DNA of 10,390 nucleotides from Promethearchaeota archaeon (GCA_014729055.1 WJKO01000190.1:1-10390), one strand, 5' to 3'; shown: positions 1 to 7,449, counted from the stretch's first letter. Numbers and translations: made by a program. Notes: generated by a model not told the origin, from the sequence alone.

Positions 1-3000
1 GTTTCTTTCTCAAATAATTCTTGCAAATCTTCGTCATTTAGTTTATCTTTAGATTTTTTTTCTGTTTTCTTGGTCTTGGATTTCGACTTTTTACTAGGCT
101 TCTTAGCTCTTTTCTTTTTAGACGACTTTTTCTTGGATGTTTTCTTTTTAGTCTTCTTCTTAGTTTTCTTCTTTGTTTTCTTTTTCTTGCTCTTTCCTTT
201 TGTCTTAGTTTTGCTTTTCTTTGTCTTCTTCTTACTCTTCCCCGTAGACTCTGCGTCATATTCAATTTCATATTCTTCTATAAAGTCATAATAATCCAAT
301 TCAGCTGTGGTTATCTCATCTGCTTCTTCAAGTCGTTCCTTCCGAGACCCTCTAATAGTTCTATCTTTTTCCTCGAAATCCTCGAGATTCTTAACTTTCA
401 AAAATATGTTCTCTACATTCACGGCACTTCCGTGGTCCGACTTACTTGGATCAATCATATCATCACCATAAATAAATTGAACCACGTTTCCCGGAGAAGT
501 GCGGACCGTACCATCATTTTTAACGACCATATCTTGTAATGCGTTTACCAATCTTCTCTGCATGTATCCTGAAGAACTGGTACGCACTGCTGTATCGACT
601 AACCCTTCTCGACCACCCATAGCATGCATGAAAAACTCTATCGGATCCAGACCCATACGATACGATGATTGCACAAATCCTCGTGCTCTTGGTGTAAGAT
701 CGTTTTTACGAAAATGTGGAAGTGTCCTATCTTGAAATCCTCTATGAATACGATCTCCTCGCACTGCTTGTTGACCCACACAAGCCGCCATTTGGGTAAG
801 GTTTAATAAATTACCACGAGCACCTGATTTGGTCATAATAACGGAATGTGTGTCATCACCGAGTTCAAGCTGAGCTATCTGACCCGCTTGATCACGCGCG
901 TCATTAAGTATTTTTTTAATTCGCAACTCTAGTGTTTCTTGATAAGTCCGACCTGGAGCTATGGGTAAAGTCTTCTGATCGTTTTCATTGTATGCCTTAA
1001 TATATTTATTACATTCTGCATTTGCATTTTTGATTACGTCCTTAATATCAGGCATTATTTTTGAAATATCAACTTCGTCTAGACCCATAGTTAAGGCATA
1101 ATCTTGAATGATATAGAGAATCATATTTGCCGAATCATCTAAAAATTGGCGTGCATAATCTGCTCCAAAATCCTTCGATATTCTCAGTAGTATACTTTTA
1201 TGTTCGCCTGCACCATATGTTCTCTCATCTAAAGCTCCAGACTTCATTACTCCGTTTATTATTTCCACTAATCCGTTGTTAGGATAATCTAATTCCTTTC
1301 CATCTTCCGTCTTTGTGTAGAAGTTAGATGTCTGCTTCATATTCAAATTATTAGGCAATAGTGTGCTGAAAATCGATTTTCCTGAATATAAAGGTTCTGG
1401 ATCTGTAACTACTGGTTGAAGATCATCTAAATCAAAGTCAGGATTGTGTTTAAATACATTTCCCCATTCAAGCAATTGAAATGTGGTTTTTTTATCATAC
1501 AATGAACCTTCCCGAGTAAGTATAAATGCCATTGAAATAAAGTCATGGACTCCGCCAAGAATAGGTCTGCCATCTCTCGGAGACATTATATGTTCTTGTA
1601 CTTTTAAGAGGAATTCTGCTTCAGCAATAGCTTCTTCACCTTGAGGGACATGCAAATTCATTTCATCTCCATCAAAATCAGCGTTATAAGGGGTGCATAC
1701 TAACAATGACAATCGAAATGTCTTTCCCGTCATAATTCTGACTTCATGAGCCATGATACTCATTCTATGTAATGAGGGTTGCCGATTAAATAGAACTAAA
1801 TCTCCGTTTTTAAGGTGTCTTTCTATCACATAACCATTTTCTATTGTTGTTGCAATTTTCCTACGGTCTTTTACATACCGCAGATCGATCCTTCGATTAT
1901 CGGATCTAATAATATAATTAGCGCCTGGGTGTTTATCAGGACCGTTGATTATCAACTGTTTCATTTCTTCCACATTCCAGTCCGTAACATGTGTTGGAAC
2001 AGTCAATATTTTCGCGACTTCCATTGGAACGCCAACTTCATTAATAGAAATATGGGGGTTGGGAGAAATAACTGTTCTGGCAGAAAAATCAACCCTCTTT
2101 CCGCTTAGGTTACTGCGAAAACGTCCTTCTTTACCTTTCAATCTCTGAGTTAATGTCCTAAGTGCTCGACCAGAACGATGTCTAGCGGGCGGAATTCCAC
2201 TAACTTCATTATTAAAGAACGTTGTGATATGATACTGAAGTAATTCCCATAGGTCTTCTACAATAAGCTGTGGTGCACCTGCTTCTATGTTTTCTTTTAG
2301 TCTTTGGTTAATCCTAATAACATCTACTAATTTATGAGTTAAATCATCTTCCGAACGAATTCCACTATCTAAAGTGATTGAAGGTCTTACACAGACCGGA
2401 GGTATCGGTAATACTCTTAGAATCATCCATTTTGGTTGCGTTGCATTTGGGCTAATCTCGATTAACATACAATCTTCGTCAATCATTTTTTCTAAACGTT
2501 CACGAACTTCCATTGCATTTAATCGTCTTGAACCTTCACCCTCAATTTCCTCATAATATGTTGTTGGTTTTTCAATTGTTATTTTATGTCTTTCTGCACC
2601 ACACCAAGGGCATTCTTTCGTTTTCCGTGCATCCTTGAATATTTTTCTTACTAATCTGTTGCTTATATTATCAAAAATCTTCATCTGCTGCTCTTTTCTC
2701 TTCTTGTATGTTTCAATCTGAGTTTTTGTAAGTAAAAGTCTACTGCATTCAGGACATATTGATCTCAGTATTTTTAATATAAGCTTCGCATAACCCACAT
2801 GAACAACTGGGCGTGCGAGTTCAATATGACCAAAGTGACCTAAACAATTACCAACTCGATTACCGCATGTTTCACATCGCTGACCAGGCTCTATTGTTCC
2901 TAAGCGCTGATCCATAAGACCAGAGGGAATAGGTAATCCATCTTCATCATATGTGTCGGCAGTAATTATCCGAGCAGCACTCATCTTCCGAATTTCTTCC

Positions 3001-3062
3001 GGAGATAATATGCCAAATTTAATTTTATCTATTATACGATTCGAACCAATATATTGTGCCAA
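1..3062 (-). CDS. rpoA1: DNA-directed RNA polymerase subunit A' (Rpo1N), C-terminal end outside window
   Basis: Catalytic large subunit of archaeal RNA polymerase, homologous to the N-terminal two thirds of bacterial beta' and eukaryotic Rpb1. My translation gives 1020 residues before the left edge. Visible in order: clamp zinc site C63, C66, C73, H76 (the usual CPGH reads CLGH); second zinc site C103, C106, C151, C154; active-site NADFDGDEMN with Mg-binding D462, D464, D466; bridge helix and trigger loop around 790-845 with EFFMHAMGGREG. Archaeal A' subunits are usually about 870-910 residues, and the conserved end (YGDDMIDP, then SDHG to about 878) falls there. After it come an acidic stretch (about 890-940), a Lys/Ser/Thr-rich stretch (about 942-1004) and a short acidic helix-like segment still open at the edge. 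Start: a TTG nine bases after GGTGGA, with an in-frame TAA immediately before that motif, so no upstream start is possible. Divergent from a membrane-protein gene; no rpoB upstream. Confidence 0.97.
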   Translation of the reverse strand, partial: MAQYIGSNRIIDKIKFGILSPEEIRKMSAARIITADTYDEDGLPIPSGLMDQRLGTIEPGQRCETCGNRVGNCLGHFGHIELARPVVHVGYAKLILKILRSICPECSRLLLTKTQIETYKKRKEQQMKIFDNISNRLVRKIFKDARKTKECPWCGAERHKITIEKPTTYYEEIEGEGSRRLNAMEVRERLEKMIDEDCMLIEISPNATQPKWMILRVLPIPPVCVRPSITLDSGIRSEDDLTHKLVDVIRINQRLKENIEAGAPQLIVEDLWELLQYHITTFFNNEVSGIPPARHRSGRALRTLTQRLKGKEGRFRSNLSGKRVDFSARTVISPNPHISINEVGVPMEVAKILTVPTHVTDWNVEEMKQLIINGPDKHPGANYIIRSDNRRIDLRYVKDRRKIATTIENGYVIERHLKNGDLVLFNRQPSLHRMSIMAHEVRIMTGKTFRLSLLVCTPYNADFDGDEMNLHVPQGEEAIAEAEFLLKVQEHIMSPRDGRPILGGVHDFISMAFILTREGSLYDKKTTFQLLEWGNVFKHNPDFDLDDLQPVVTDPEPLYSGKSIFSTLLPNNLNMKQTSNFYTKTEDGKELDYPNNGLVEIINGVMKSGALDERTYGAGEHKSILLRISKDFGADYARQFLDDSANMILYIIQDYALTMGLDEVDISKIMPDIKDVIKNANAECNKYIKAYNENDQKTLPIAPGRTYQETLELRIKKILNDARDQAGQIAQLELGDDTHSVIMTKSGARGNLLNLTQMAACVGQQAVRGDRIHRGFQDRTLPHFRKNDLTPRARGFVQSSYRMGLDPIEFFMHAMGGREGLVDTAVRTSSSGYMQRRLVNALQDMVVKNDGTVRTSPGNVVQFIYGDDMIDPSKSDHGSAVNVENIFLKVKNLEDFEEKDRTIRGSRKERLEEADEITTAELDYYDFIEEYEIEYDAESTGKSKKKTKKSKTKTKGKSKKKKTKKKTKKKTKKKTSKKKSSKKKRAKKPSKKSKSKTKKTEKKSKDKLNDEDLQELFEKE
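138..185 (-). repeat. Four KKKT-encoding 12-bp units inside the Lys-rich tail of RpoA'
   Basis: Within the polymerase reading frame, four consecutive 12-bp units each encode Lys-Lys-Lys-Thr, built from AAA/AAG and ACA/ACT codons. They are the most regular part of a longer Lys/Ser/Thr-rich tract covering about positions 50-240. Lys codons switch between AAA and AAG among units, so this is not a fresh perfect microsatellite; it looks like an older tandem expansion or selection for the amino-acid composition. Confidence 0.8.
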
Positions 3063-3071
3063 ATTAATAAA

Positions 3072-3077
3072 TCCACC
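3072..3077 (-). promoter_or_regulatory. Shine-Dalgarno-like GGTGGA for rpoA1
   Basis: GGTGGA matches the archaeal anti-Shine-Dalgarno region (motif family GGAGGTGAT) and lies nine bases before the TTG at 3062. A TAA in frame directly precedes it. Together these fix the unusual TTG start. Confidence 0.7.
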
Positions 3078-3248
3078 TTATAATTTTTGCCAAATTGTGT
3101 TCTAAATTTTGTTAATATTATTTACGTAAATTTTGCTATAAAAAGAAAGTCTAATCGTTTCAATTATATTCGTTTGAAGCATTTTTAAAAAATTTTTGGA
3201 ATTTTTCAGTTTCTAATATTTAAAGTTTTTGATTTGGAAAAAAATATA

Positions 3249-3269
3249 CTTAATTAATTCTTGATTAAG
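3249..3269. repeat. Small inverted repeat just upstream of the membrane-protein start
   Basis: CTTAATTAA and TTGATTAAG are inverted with one mismatch (a G-U pair in RNA) around a 3-base loop, ending eight bases before the ATG at 3278. It could be a repressor site over the transcription start or a weak RNA hairpin. The sequence is so AT-rich that chance is quite possible. Confidence 0.35.
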
Positions 3270-3277
3270 ACTAAATA

Positions 3278-3832
3278 ATGCGTAAAAATATAAAAACTCC
3301 ACTTGTTAGTGTACTTCTACATTGGATTATTCTTATCATTTTAAATCTCGGAATACCACTAATATCCGTAGATCCAAGTGCTTCATCCATACAAAGTTAT
3401 GTTATTGCATTTTTTTACTCTACTTTCAATTTTCTTCATAATCCACATGTAATACAATTGATTATTTCTTGGATACTTGTTCTTACTTTTTGTTCGTTGA
3501 CAAGCGTTCCAAAATATAAGTTTGTTTTTAGCTACTGGTTTTATGAATTTTTGGTGTTGATATTTACAGTAATCTTTTACAACAGACATAGTCCTAATAC
3601 GTTTAGCGGAGAGTATCCAACCATTATCTATGAATTTCTTATCTCAATTGCTCTAATTTCCGTGTTATTCATATCAATAAAAGTAAGAAAAGTTATCATC
3701 CGTAAGAAACATAAACAAGAAATAAAAAATCAAATACTATCAAAAAAGGAAATTATGAATAAATGTCCATACTGTGGAACAGAATTTCGTTCAAATCCAA
3801 AGATATGTTACAATTGTTCAAAAGAAATTTAA
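3278..3832 (+). CDS. Small polytopic membrane protein with C-terminal zinc ribbon
   Basis: Function not recognised; 184 residues. Hydrophobic segments lie at about 9-31, 57-77, 82-102 and 115-136 (a fifth, weaker one at 40-53), giving roughly four transmembrane helices. A strongly basic stretch follows (137-157, many Lys/Arg), then a zinc ribbon with C163, C166, C177 and C180 in the CPYCG...CYNC pattern, so the zinc domain is probably cytoplasmic by the positive-inside rule. Similar membrane-plus-zinc-ribbon proteins are common and mostly uncharacterised in archaea and bacteria; the ribbon usually suggests protein-protein contact. The only plus-strand gene, it diverges from rpoA1 and converges on the NurA gene 19 bp away. 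The ATG has no Shine-Dalgarno-like sequence before it, which suggests a short-leader or leaderless message. The conserved cysteine pairs make a real gene very likely. Confidence 0.85.
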   Translation: MRKNIKTPLVSVLLHWIILIILNLGIPLISVDPSASSIQSYVIAFFYSTFNFLHNPHVIQLIISWILVLTFCSLTSVPKYKFVFSYWFYEFLVLIFTVIFYNRHSPNTFSGEYPTIIYEFLISIALISVLFISIKVRKVIIRKKHKQEIKNQILSKKEIMNKCPYCGTEFRSNPKICYNCSKEI

Positions 3833-3851
3833 TATTCTTGAATTTTTTAGA
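3833..3851. terminator. Convergent gap with T-run
   Basis: Only 19 bp separate two convergent stop codons. The plus strand carries T6 at 3843-3848, enough for an archaeal T-rich terminator of the membrane-protein gene. Transcription from the minus-strand NurA gene must end within the membrane-protein gene's 3' part, so the messages may overlap. Confidence 0.4.
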
Positions 3852-5390
3852 CTAAAGGGGATATCGTTCCCGTTTTTTAGGTATGAGGAAGTGTTTCTTC
3901 AGCAGAAAAGAATCGAATTTCTCAACCCCCTTTAGATTTGAAATGTTATATAACAATTCCTTTGAATAATTCATCAATTCTTGTGTAATTTTCCTTTCTA
4001 AAATATTCATTATCGTATCTATATCACTATTTGACAATTTGCAACGTAAATGAGCTTCTAATTGTGGAATTGGCATTGCGAAATCTTTGAAACGGGATGA
4101 GATGGGCAGCATGAGTGATGCAATACTCATAACTTTTTCTTTTAATGATTTTACATCCACATGTCTCTTATTCATGAAGAACTCTAATCTAATAGGAAAA
4201 TCCTGTTCTAAAGGTTTTAGATAAGTCGCAAAAAATCGATATTCGCTCATAAAAATACCCTCATTTTGTAATTCCTTCTTTATCAATTGTAATTGTCGTG
4301 GCAGCCATGAGTTCCCAGCAGAATTGATCGAAAATACGCAAGACCGTTCCTCTTCCTTTAGGAGTCTATGAAAGAAATCTATATCTGAAAAATACTTCAT
4401 TAAAGGACGATAATTGATTGAATAAATGCTCTTTAATTCTTTAAATTTCTTAAGAATTCTGGGAAGTCGTCTCGATAATAATTTTCGGAATGTAGACGAC
4501 CGTGTATCCTTAATACTTCCTATTAATAAGACCCCTTTTCGTTCACAGAGATAATATAGTTTTTTATATTCCTTTACAAGCTCGAGGTATTTTTCTAATA
4601 AATCATCATTTTGTGAAAAAAGCAGATTTAGAGGTTCAGTGAGTATTGAACCATCCAAAATAAATGCGTCTATTTTCCCATTATATTTTGAAATAAGGTT
4701 ATTAACAAGTTGAACTTCCATAAAGGCTCTTTCTATGGATATCTGAGAACTGACTTCTTCTTCAGTTACATTGTGAAGGATCCTACTTAATTTGTAGTTT
4801 TCAGAGCCATATTTATCTGGAAAATATGAGATCTTCGGTTTACCCATATTATTAAATTCATATATTACTCCAATTGCCCTTGATAACGTTATATCTAACC
4901 CTTGAAATCTCTTTGTAACAAAGCTTCCATCAATAGAGCACAGAGTAATATCATGCAATGAATGAGGTTCTACTCCATAAACAAGCTGTTTTTCCCCAAT
5001 ATCTTGTTCTGTTGGAAAATCAAATAGAGGTATATTGTAAGCCTTCGCTATGGCTAACGATTCAACAAATTGGGACTTCAATTTTTCCAGTTCTATTATG
5101 TCTTTAGCTAAGTCTGGTATAGAAACTGTGAGAATGTCCTTAAACGAGGTAACAGATTCGACCTTTTTCTTAATCTCATATTTTCGGTATTCTCTTCGGT
5201 TTTTCTTCGATAAATTTTTAGCTACTTCCGGAATTGCGCTTGATACTAAATCAGTAGATTCATTACGTAGCTTTTCTTGAATCTTTTTTATCTTTGGTCT
5301 TAAATTCTCTAACTTAGCTTTTTTTAGTAGAAGATCCTCGAATGATTGCGATGGTTCTATGAAATCCTCCATATTAGAAACAACCTTCAT
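3852..5390 (-). CDS. nurA: NurA domain-containing nuclease
   Basis: NurA is the archaeal 5'-3' DNA nuclease that works with the HerA hexameric helicase, Mre11 and Rad50 in double-strand-break end resection. The 512-residue translation shows the family's core: the first catalytic Asp motif IDGS (D154), a helix with R221 and E225, the second Asp motif LDGS (D246), the GSIKD strand (291-295), YLKPLE...RLEFF (390-405) and a C-terminal PIPQLEAH (440-447) with the conserved His. About 110 residues precede the core and look like charged helices or coiled coil (20-115), making it longer than many NurA proteins. The usual herA/mre11/rad50 neighbours are absent from the window. The ATG at 5390 lacks a clear ribosome binding site; Met7 (ATG at 5372) is an alternative. 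Nuclease assignment is by motif pattern; activity is inferred. Confidence 0.85.
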   Translation of the reverse strand: MKVVSNMEDFIEPSQSFEDLLLKKAKLENLRPKIKKIQEKLRNESTDLVSSAIPEVAKNLSKKNRREYRKYEIKKKVESVTSFKDILTVSIPDLAKDIIELEKLKSQFVESLAIAKAYNIPLFDFPTEQDIGEKQLVYGVEPHSLHDITLCSIDGSFVTKRFQGLDITLSRAIGVIYEFNNMGKPKISYFPDKYGSENYKLSRILHNVTEEEVSSQISIERAFMEVQLVNNLISKYNGKIDAFILDGSILTEPLNLLFSQNDDLLEKYLELVKEYKKLYYLCERKGVLLIGSIKDTRSSTFRKLLSRRLPRILKKFKELKSIYSINYRPLMKYFSDIDFFHRLLKEEERSCVFSINSAGNSWLPRQLQLIKKELQNEGIFMSEYRFFATYLKPLEQDFPIRLEFFMNKRHVDVKSLKEKVMSIASLMLPISSRFKDFAMPIPQLEAHLRCKLSNSDIDTIMNILERKITQELMNYSKELLYNISNLKGVEKFDSFLLKKHFLIPKKRERYPL

Positions 5391-5427
5391 AGAATTATTT
5401 CAATTCTTATAGTGCACGAAATCTAAT

Positions 5428-5437
5428 TAAATAAAAC
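5428..5437 (-). promoter_or_regulatory. Candidate TATA element for nurA
   Basis: GTTTTATTTA on the minus strand is centred about 42 bp before the nurA ATG, which would give a transcript leader of roughly 15 bases. The almost identical GTTTTATTTG sits at a similar distance from the CTP synthase start. In such AT-rich DNA a single match is weak evidence. Confidence 0.4.
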
Positions 5438-5480
5438 TGCAATCATCAATTCTAAAGTGAGCGGAAACCCGACTAAAATA

Positions 5481-5500
5481 TATATCTACTGTTAGATATA
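5481..5500. repeat. Perfect 8-bp inverted repeat upstream of nurA
   Basis: TATATCTA-CTGT-TAGATATA is an inverted repeat with perfect 8-bp arms and a 4-base spacer, about 90-110 bp upstream of the nurA ATG and beyond the CTP synthase stop codon. The minus strand here reads AGATATATATTTTAG, which could itself act as a more distant TATA element, so the repeat may be an operator. It could also be a 3' hairpin of the CTP synthase message. Confidence 0.45.
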
Positions 5501-5588
5501 GAAAGAGAGATTTTAATGAACCGTTAATAATCATTTGGCTAATTCAAATAAAAGCGCTTGTGGCGGGCTTAGTAATATCTATTCTAAC

Positions 5589-7268
5589 TTATGTTAAGTT
5601 CTTGTTCTCTATAATTGCTTTGATAAATGCGTCGTAAACTGGCGATGGTTTATATGGTTTGGATTTAAATTCTGCATGAAATTGAACTCCAACCATGAAA
5701 TGCTCTCCTTTTATTTCTATTGCATTCACTATATTTCCTGTCATATCTCGTGCAGAAACAACAAGACCGCAATCTTTATCAGATTTATCAATAAATCTAT
5801 CGATGATATGAAATCTATGTCTAAAGCGTTCCTTTATTACGTCTTTATGATATGCATTGTATAATTTTGTTCCTTTCACTAATTTGATCTCATGAGCCCC
5901 AAGCCGCATAGTTCCACCTTTTCCTATTTTATTTTCTTGACCTTCCAGATAATTTATAACGGGATAAGGCGTATTCTGGTTGATTTCAGTGCTATTAGCT
6001 TTTTCTAATCCCAAACAAGTCCTACAATAAGCAACATACATCAATTGTGCACCAAAACAAATACCTAAATATGGAATCTTATTTTTAATAGAATATTCGG
6101 CACATTTAATCATCCCCTCTACGCCTCGAGACCCAAAACCAGGAGTTAATAAAATCCCGTCACATTTATCAAGTCTATCTTCGATTAATTGTTCGGTATT
6201 AATCCACTCTATTTTTGGTTCAAATCCATTATGAAAACACGCGTGTTTTAGTGCCTCATTAATAGAAACATAACTATCAGAAATATCTGTATATTTTCCG
6301 GGCATACCAATAATCAGTTGTTTATCTTTAGGTTTTTTGTCGAATAACTGAACCATTTTTTCCCACTCCGAAAAATTGTTTATTTTGCTATATTCGACTA
6401 ATTTTGGAGTTAATTGCAGTTTTTCGCACACAATATCGCCTAAGTTCTGATTTTCAAATTCTAAAGGCAAATTATAGATAGAGTCTAGATCTGGAGATCC
6501 GATAACTGATCGCTCTTTTATGTTTGAGAAAAGCGATATTTTTCTTTTTACTTCTGGTGTTAATGGATATTTCGAGCGACATATTAATACATCTGGCTGC
6601 AAACCTCCACTTTGCAGCGCTCTTACTGAATGTTGTGTTGGTTTTGATTTTAATTGACCAACCGTTTCTAAATAGGGGACCAATGTTACATGCACCAATA
6701 ATGTGTCAGATTTGGGATAAGATAATCTCATTTGCCGGAATGACTCTAAGAAAAGAACACTTTCGAAATCACCAACAGTCCCCCCACATTCAACCAACAA
6801 AACATCTAAATCCTCTTCCTCAGCAGTTTTACCAAGTCTTTTAATAACCTCGTTTGTACAGTGTGGTATTAATTGTACTGTTCTCCCAAGATACCTGCCT
6901 GCTCTTTCCTTGACTATGGTTGAGTAATAAATTTGCCCGGATGTAATATTATGGGATGGACTAATATTTTGACCCGTAAATCTTTCGTATGTACCGAAAT
7001 CTTGATCTAATTCAGCGATTCTTACTGGCTTGAAGCCTAAATTTTCTCCCTCTAGTGGATCAAACATCCATACATCCTCCGCGACAAAACACTCTCCGTG
7101 TTCTATCGGATTCAGCGTTCCAGGATCTATATTCAGATAGGGGTCAATCTTAGCAATCGATATATTGAATCCTCTGAATTGAAACAATTTCGCTATACTC
7201 GCTGTCGTTACACCCTTTCCAATACCACTCATTACGCCTCCCGTAACAAATACGAATTTTGGTTTCAT
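5589..7268 (-). CDS. pyrG: CTP synthase (glutamine-hydrolysing)
   Basis: Makes CTP from UTP, ATP and glutamine, the last step of pyrimidine nucleotide synthesis, in the cytoplasm; active as a tetramer. The 559-residue protein has both domains. Synthetase domain: P-loop-like GGVMSGIGKG (10-19), KIDPYLNIDPGT (40-51), metal-site AELDQDFG (85-92) and ECGGTVGDFES (160-170), and KPTQHSV (209-215) for the pyrimidine site. Glutaminase domain: GICFGAQ with nucleophile C404, GGTMRLG (451-457), RFRHRF (481-486) and FHAEFKS with H531 and E533 completing the triad. About 18 extra residues (near 65-83) lie between the usual FVxED and AExD motifs compared with the E. coli-type enzyme. The loop normally PGGFGxRG reads TPGFGSRG (375-381), and the usual HPE reads HAE. 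All catalytic residues I can place are present, so it should be active. The ATG at 7268 puts the first strand at the family's usual position. Confidence 0.97.
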   Translation of the reverse strand: MKPKFVFVTGGVMSGIGKGVTTASIAKLFQFRGFNISIAKIDPYLNIDPGTLNPIEHGECFVAEDVWMFDPLEGENLGFKPVRIAELDQDFGTYERFTGQNISPSHNITSGQIYYSTIVKERAGRYLGRTVQLIPHCTNEVIKRLGKTAEEEDLDVLLVECGGTVGDFESVLFLESFRQMRLSYPKSDTLLVHVTLVPYLETVGQLKSKPTQHSVRALQSGGLQPDVLICRSKYPLTPEVKRKISLFSNIKERSVIGSPDLDSIYNLPLEFENQNLGDIVCEKLQLTPKLVEYSKINNFSEWEKMVQLFDKKPKDKQLIIGMPGKYTDISDSYVSINEALKHACFHNGFEPKIEWINTEQLIEDRLDKCDGILLTPGFGSRGVEGMIKCAEYSIKNKIPYLGICFGAQLMYVAYCRTCLGLEKANSTEINQNTPYPVINYLEGQENKIGKGGTMRLGAHEIKLVKGTKLYNAYHKDVIKERFRHRFHIIDRFIDKSDKDCGLVVSARDMTGNIVNAIEIKGEHFMVGVQFHAEFKSKPYKPSPVYDAFIKAIIENKNLT

Positions 7269-7308
7269 GATCTTTCAAATCGTTTAATTCATACATTATG
7301 TTTTTTTT

Positions 7309-7318
7309 CAAATAAAAC
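7309..7318 (-). promoter_or_regulatory. Candidate TATA element for pyrG
   Basis: GTTTTATTTG on the minus strand is centred about 45 bp before the pyrG ATG and closely matches the candidate for nurA. Another option is TTTATACTTAG around 7334-7344, which would give a longer leader. No riboswitch-like or attenuator-like fold was seen in the 226-bp gap. Confidence 0.35.
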
Positions 7319-7430
7319 AAAAATAAGTAATCTAAGTATAAATTCTTAAATGCTTCCTTTTACAATATATTTAAAAAAATATATATAACAGATTTGCCAA
7401 TATTTAACTCCCAGTCTTAAAAGTATAAAC

Positions 7431-7449
7431 AAAGAAAGATAAAAAAAGC
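7431..7449 (-). terminator. T-rich terminator after the DUF1846 gene
   Basis: About 45-65 bp past the stop codon the minus strand reads a run of seven T followed by further short T clusters. Archaeal RNA polymerase ends transcription at such T-runs without needing a hairpin. It supports the DUF1846 gene and pyrG being separate transcription units. Confidence 0.55.

Larger units (their letters stand above)
3063..3277. promoter_or_regulatory. Divergent intergenic region between rpoA1 and the zinc-ribbon membrane protein
   Basis: 215 bp of very AT-rich DNA between two genes transcribed away from each other, so it must hold both promoters. For the plus-strand gene the best TATA-like element is AATATTTAAAG at 3215-3225. 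For rpoA1 no single TATA stands out; AAAATTTAG near 3103-3110 sits at the right distance, and CTATAAAAAG (plus-strand reading, 3136-3145) is a stronger-looking string further out. No RNA gene is visible. Confidence 0.5.
5391..5588. other. Intergenic region pyrG-nurA
   Basis: 198 bp with the inverted repeat and the TATA candidate listed separately. Just past the CTP synthase stop is a short more GC-rich stretch (5555-5572, around GCGCTTGTGGCGGGC) followed on the minus strand by TTTTATTT, which could serve as a weak terminator. I looked for a tRNA or box C/D RNA here and found no convincing fold or box pair. Confidence 0.4.

Noticed and set aside
38..271. Open frame encoding a very Arg/Lys-rich 77-residue peptide on the minus strand
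   Set aside because: It is the out-of-frame reading of the Lys-rich tail of RpoA'; A/G-rich codons give basic residues in other frames too, and no independent start signal is present.
70..291. Plus-strand frame rich in Phe, Leu and Val resembling a membrane protein
   Set aside because: It is the antisense of the Lys-rich codons (TTT/CTT runs), so the hydrophobicity is an artefact.
5391..5588. Possible tRNA or box C/D RNA between pyrG and nurA
   Set aside because: A TTGATGA string resembles a C box, but no matching D box or guide layout was seen, and no cloverleaf can be drawn.
6524..6844. 106-residue plus-strand open frame with a hydrophobic start
   Set aside because: It lies wholly antisense to a highly conserved part of CTP synthase and shows no recognisable motif.
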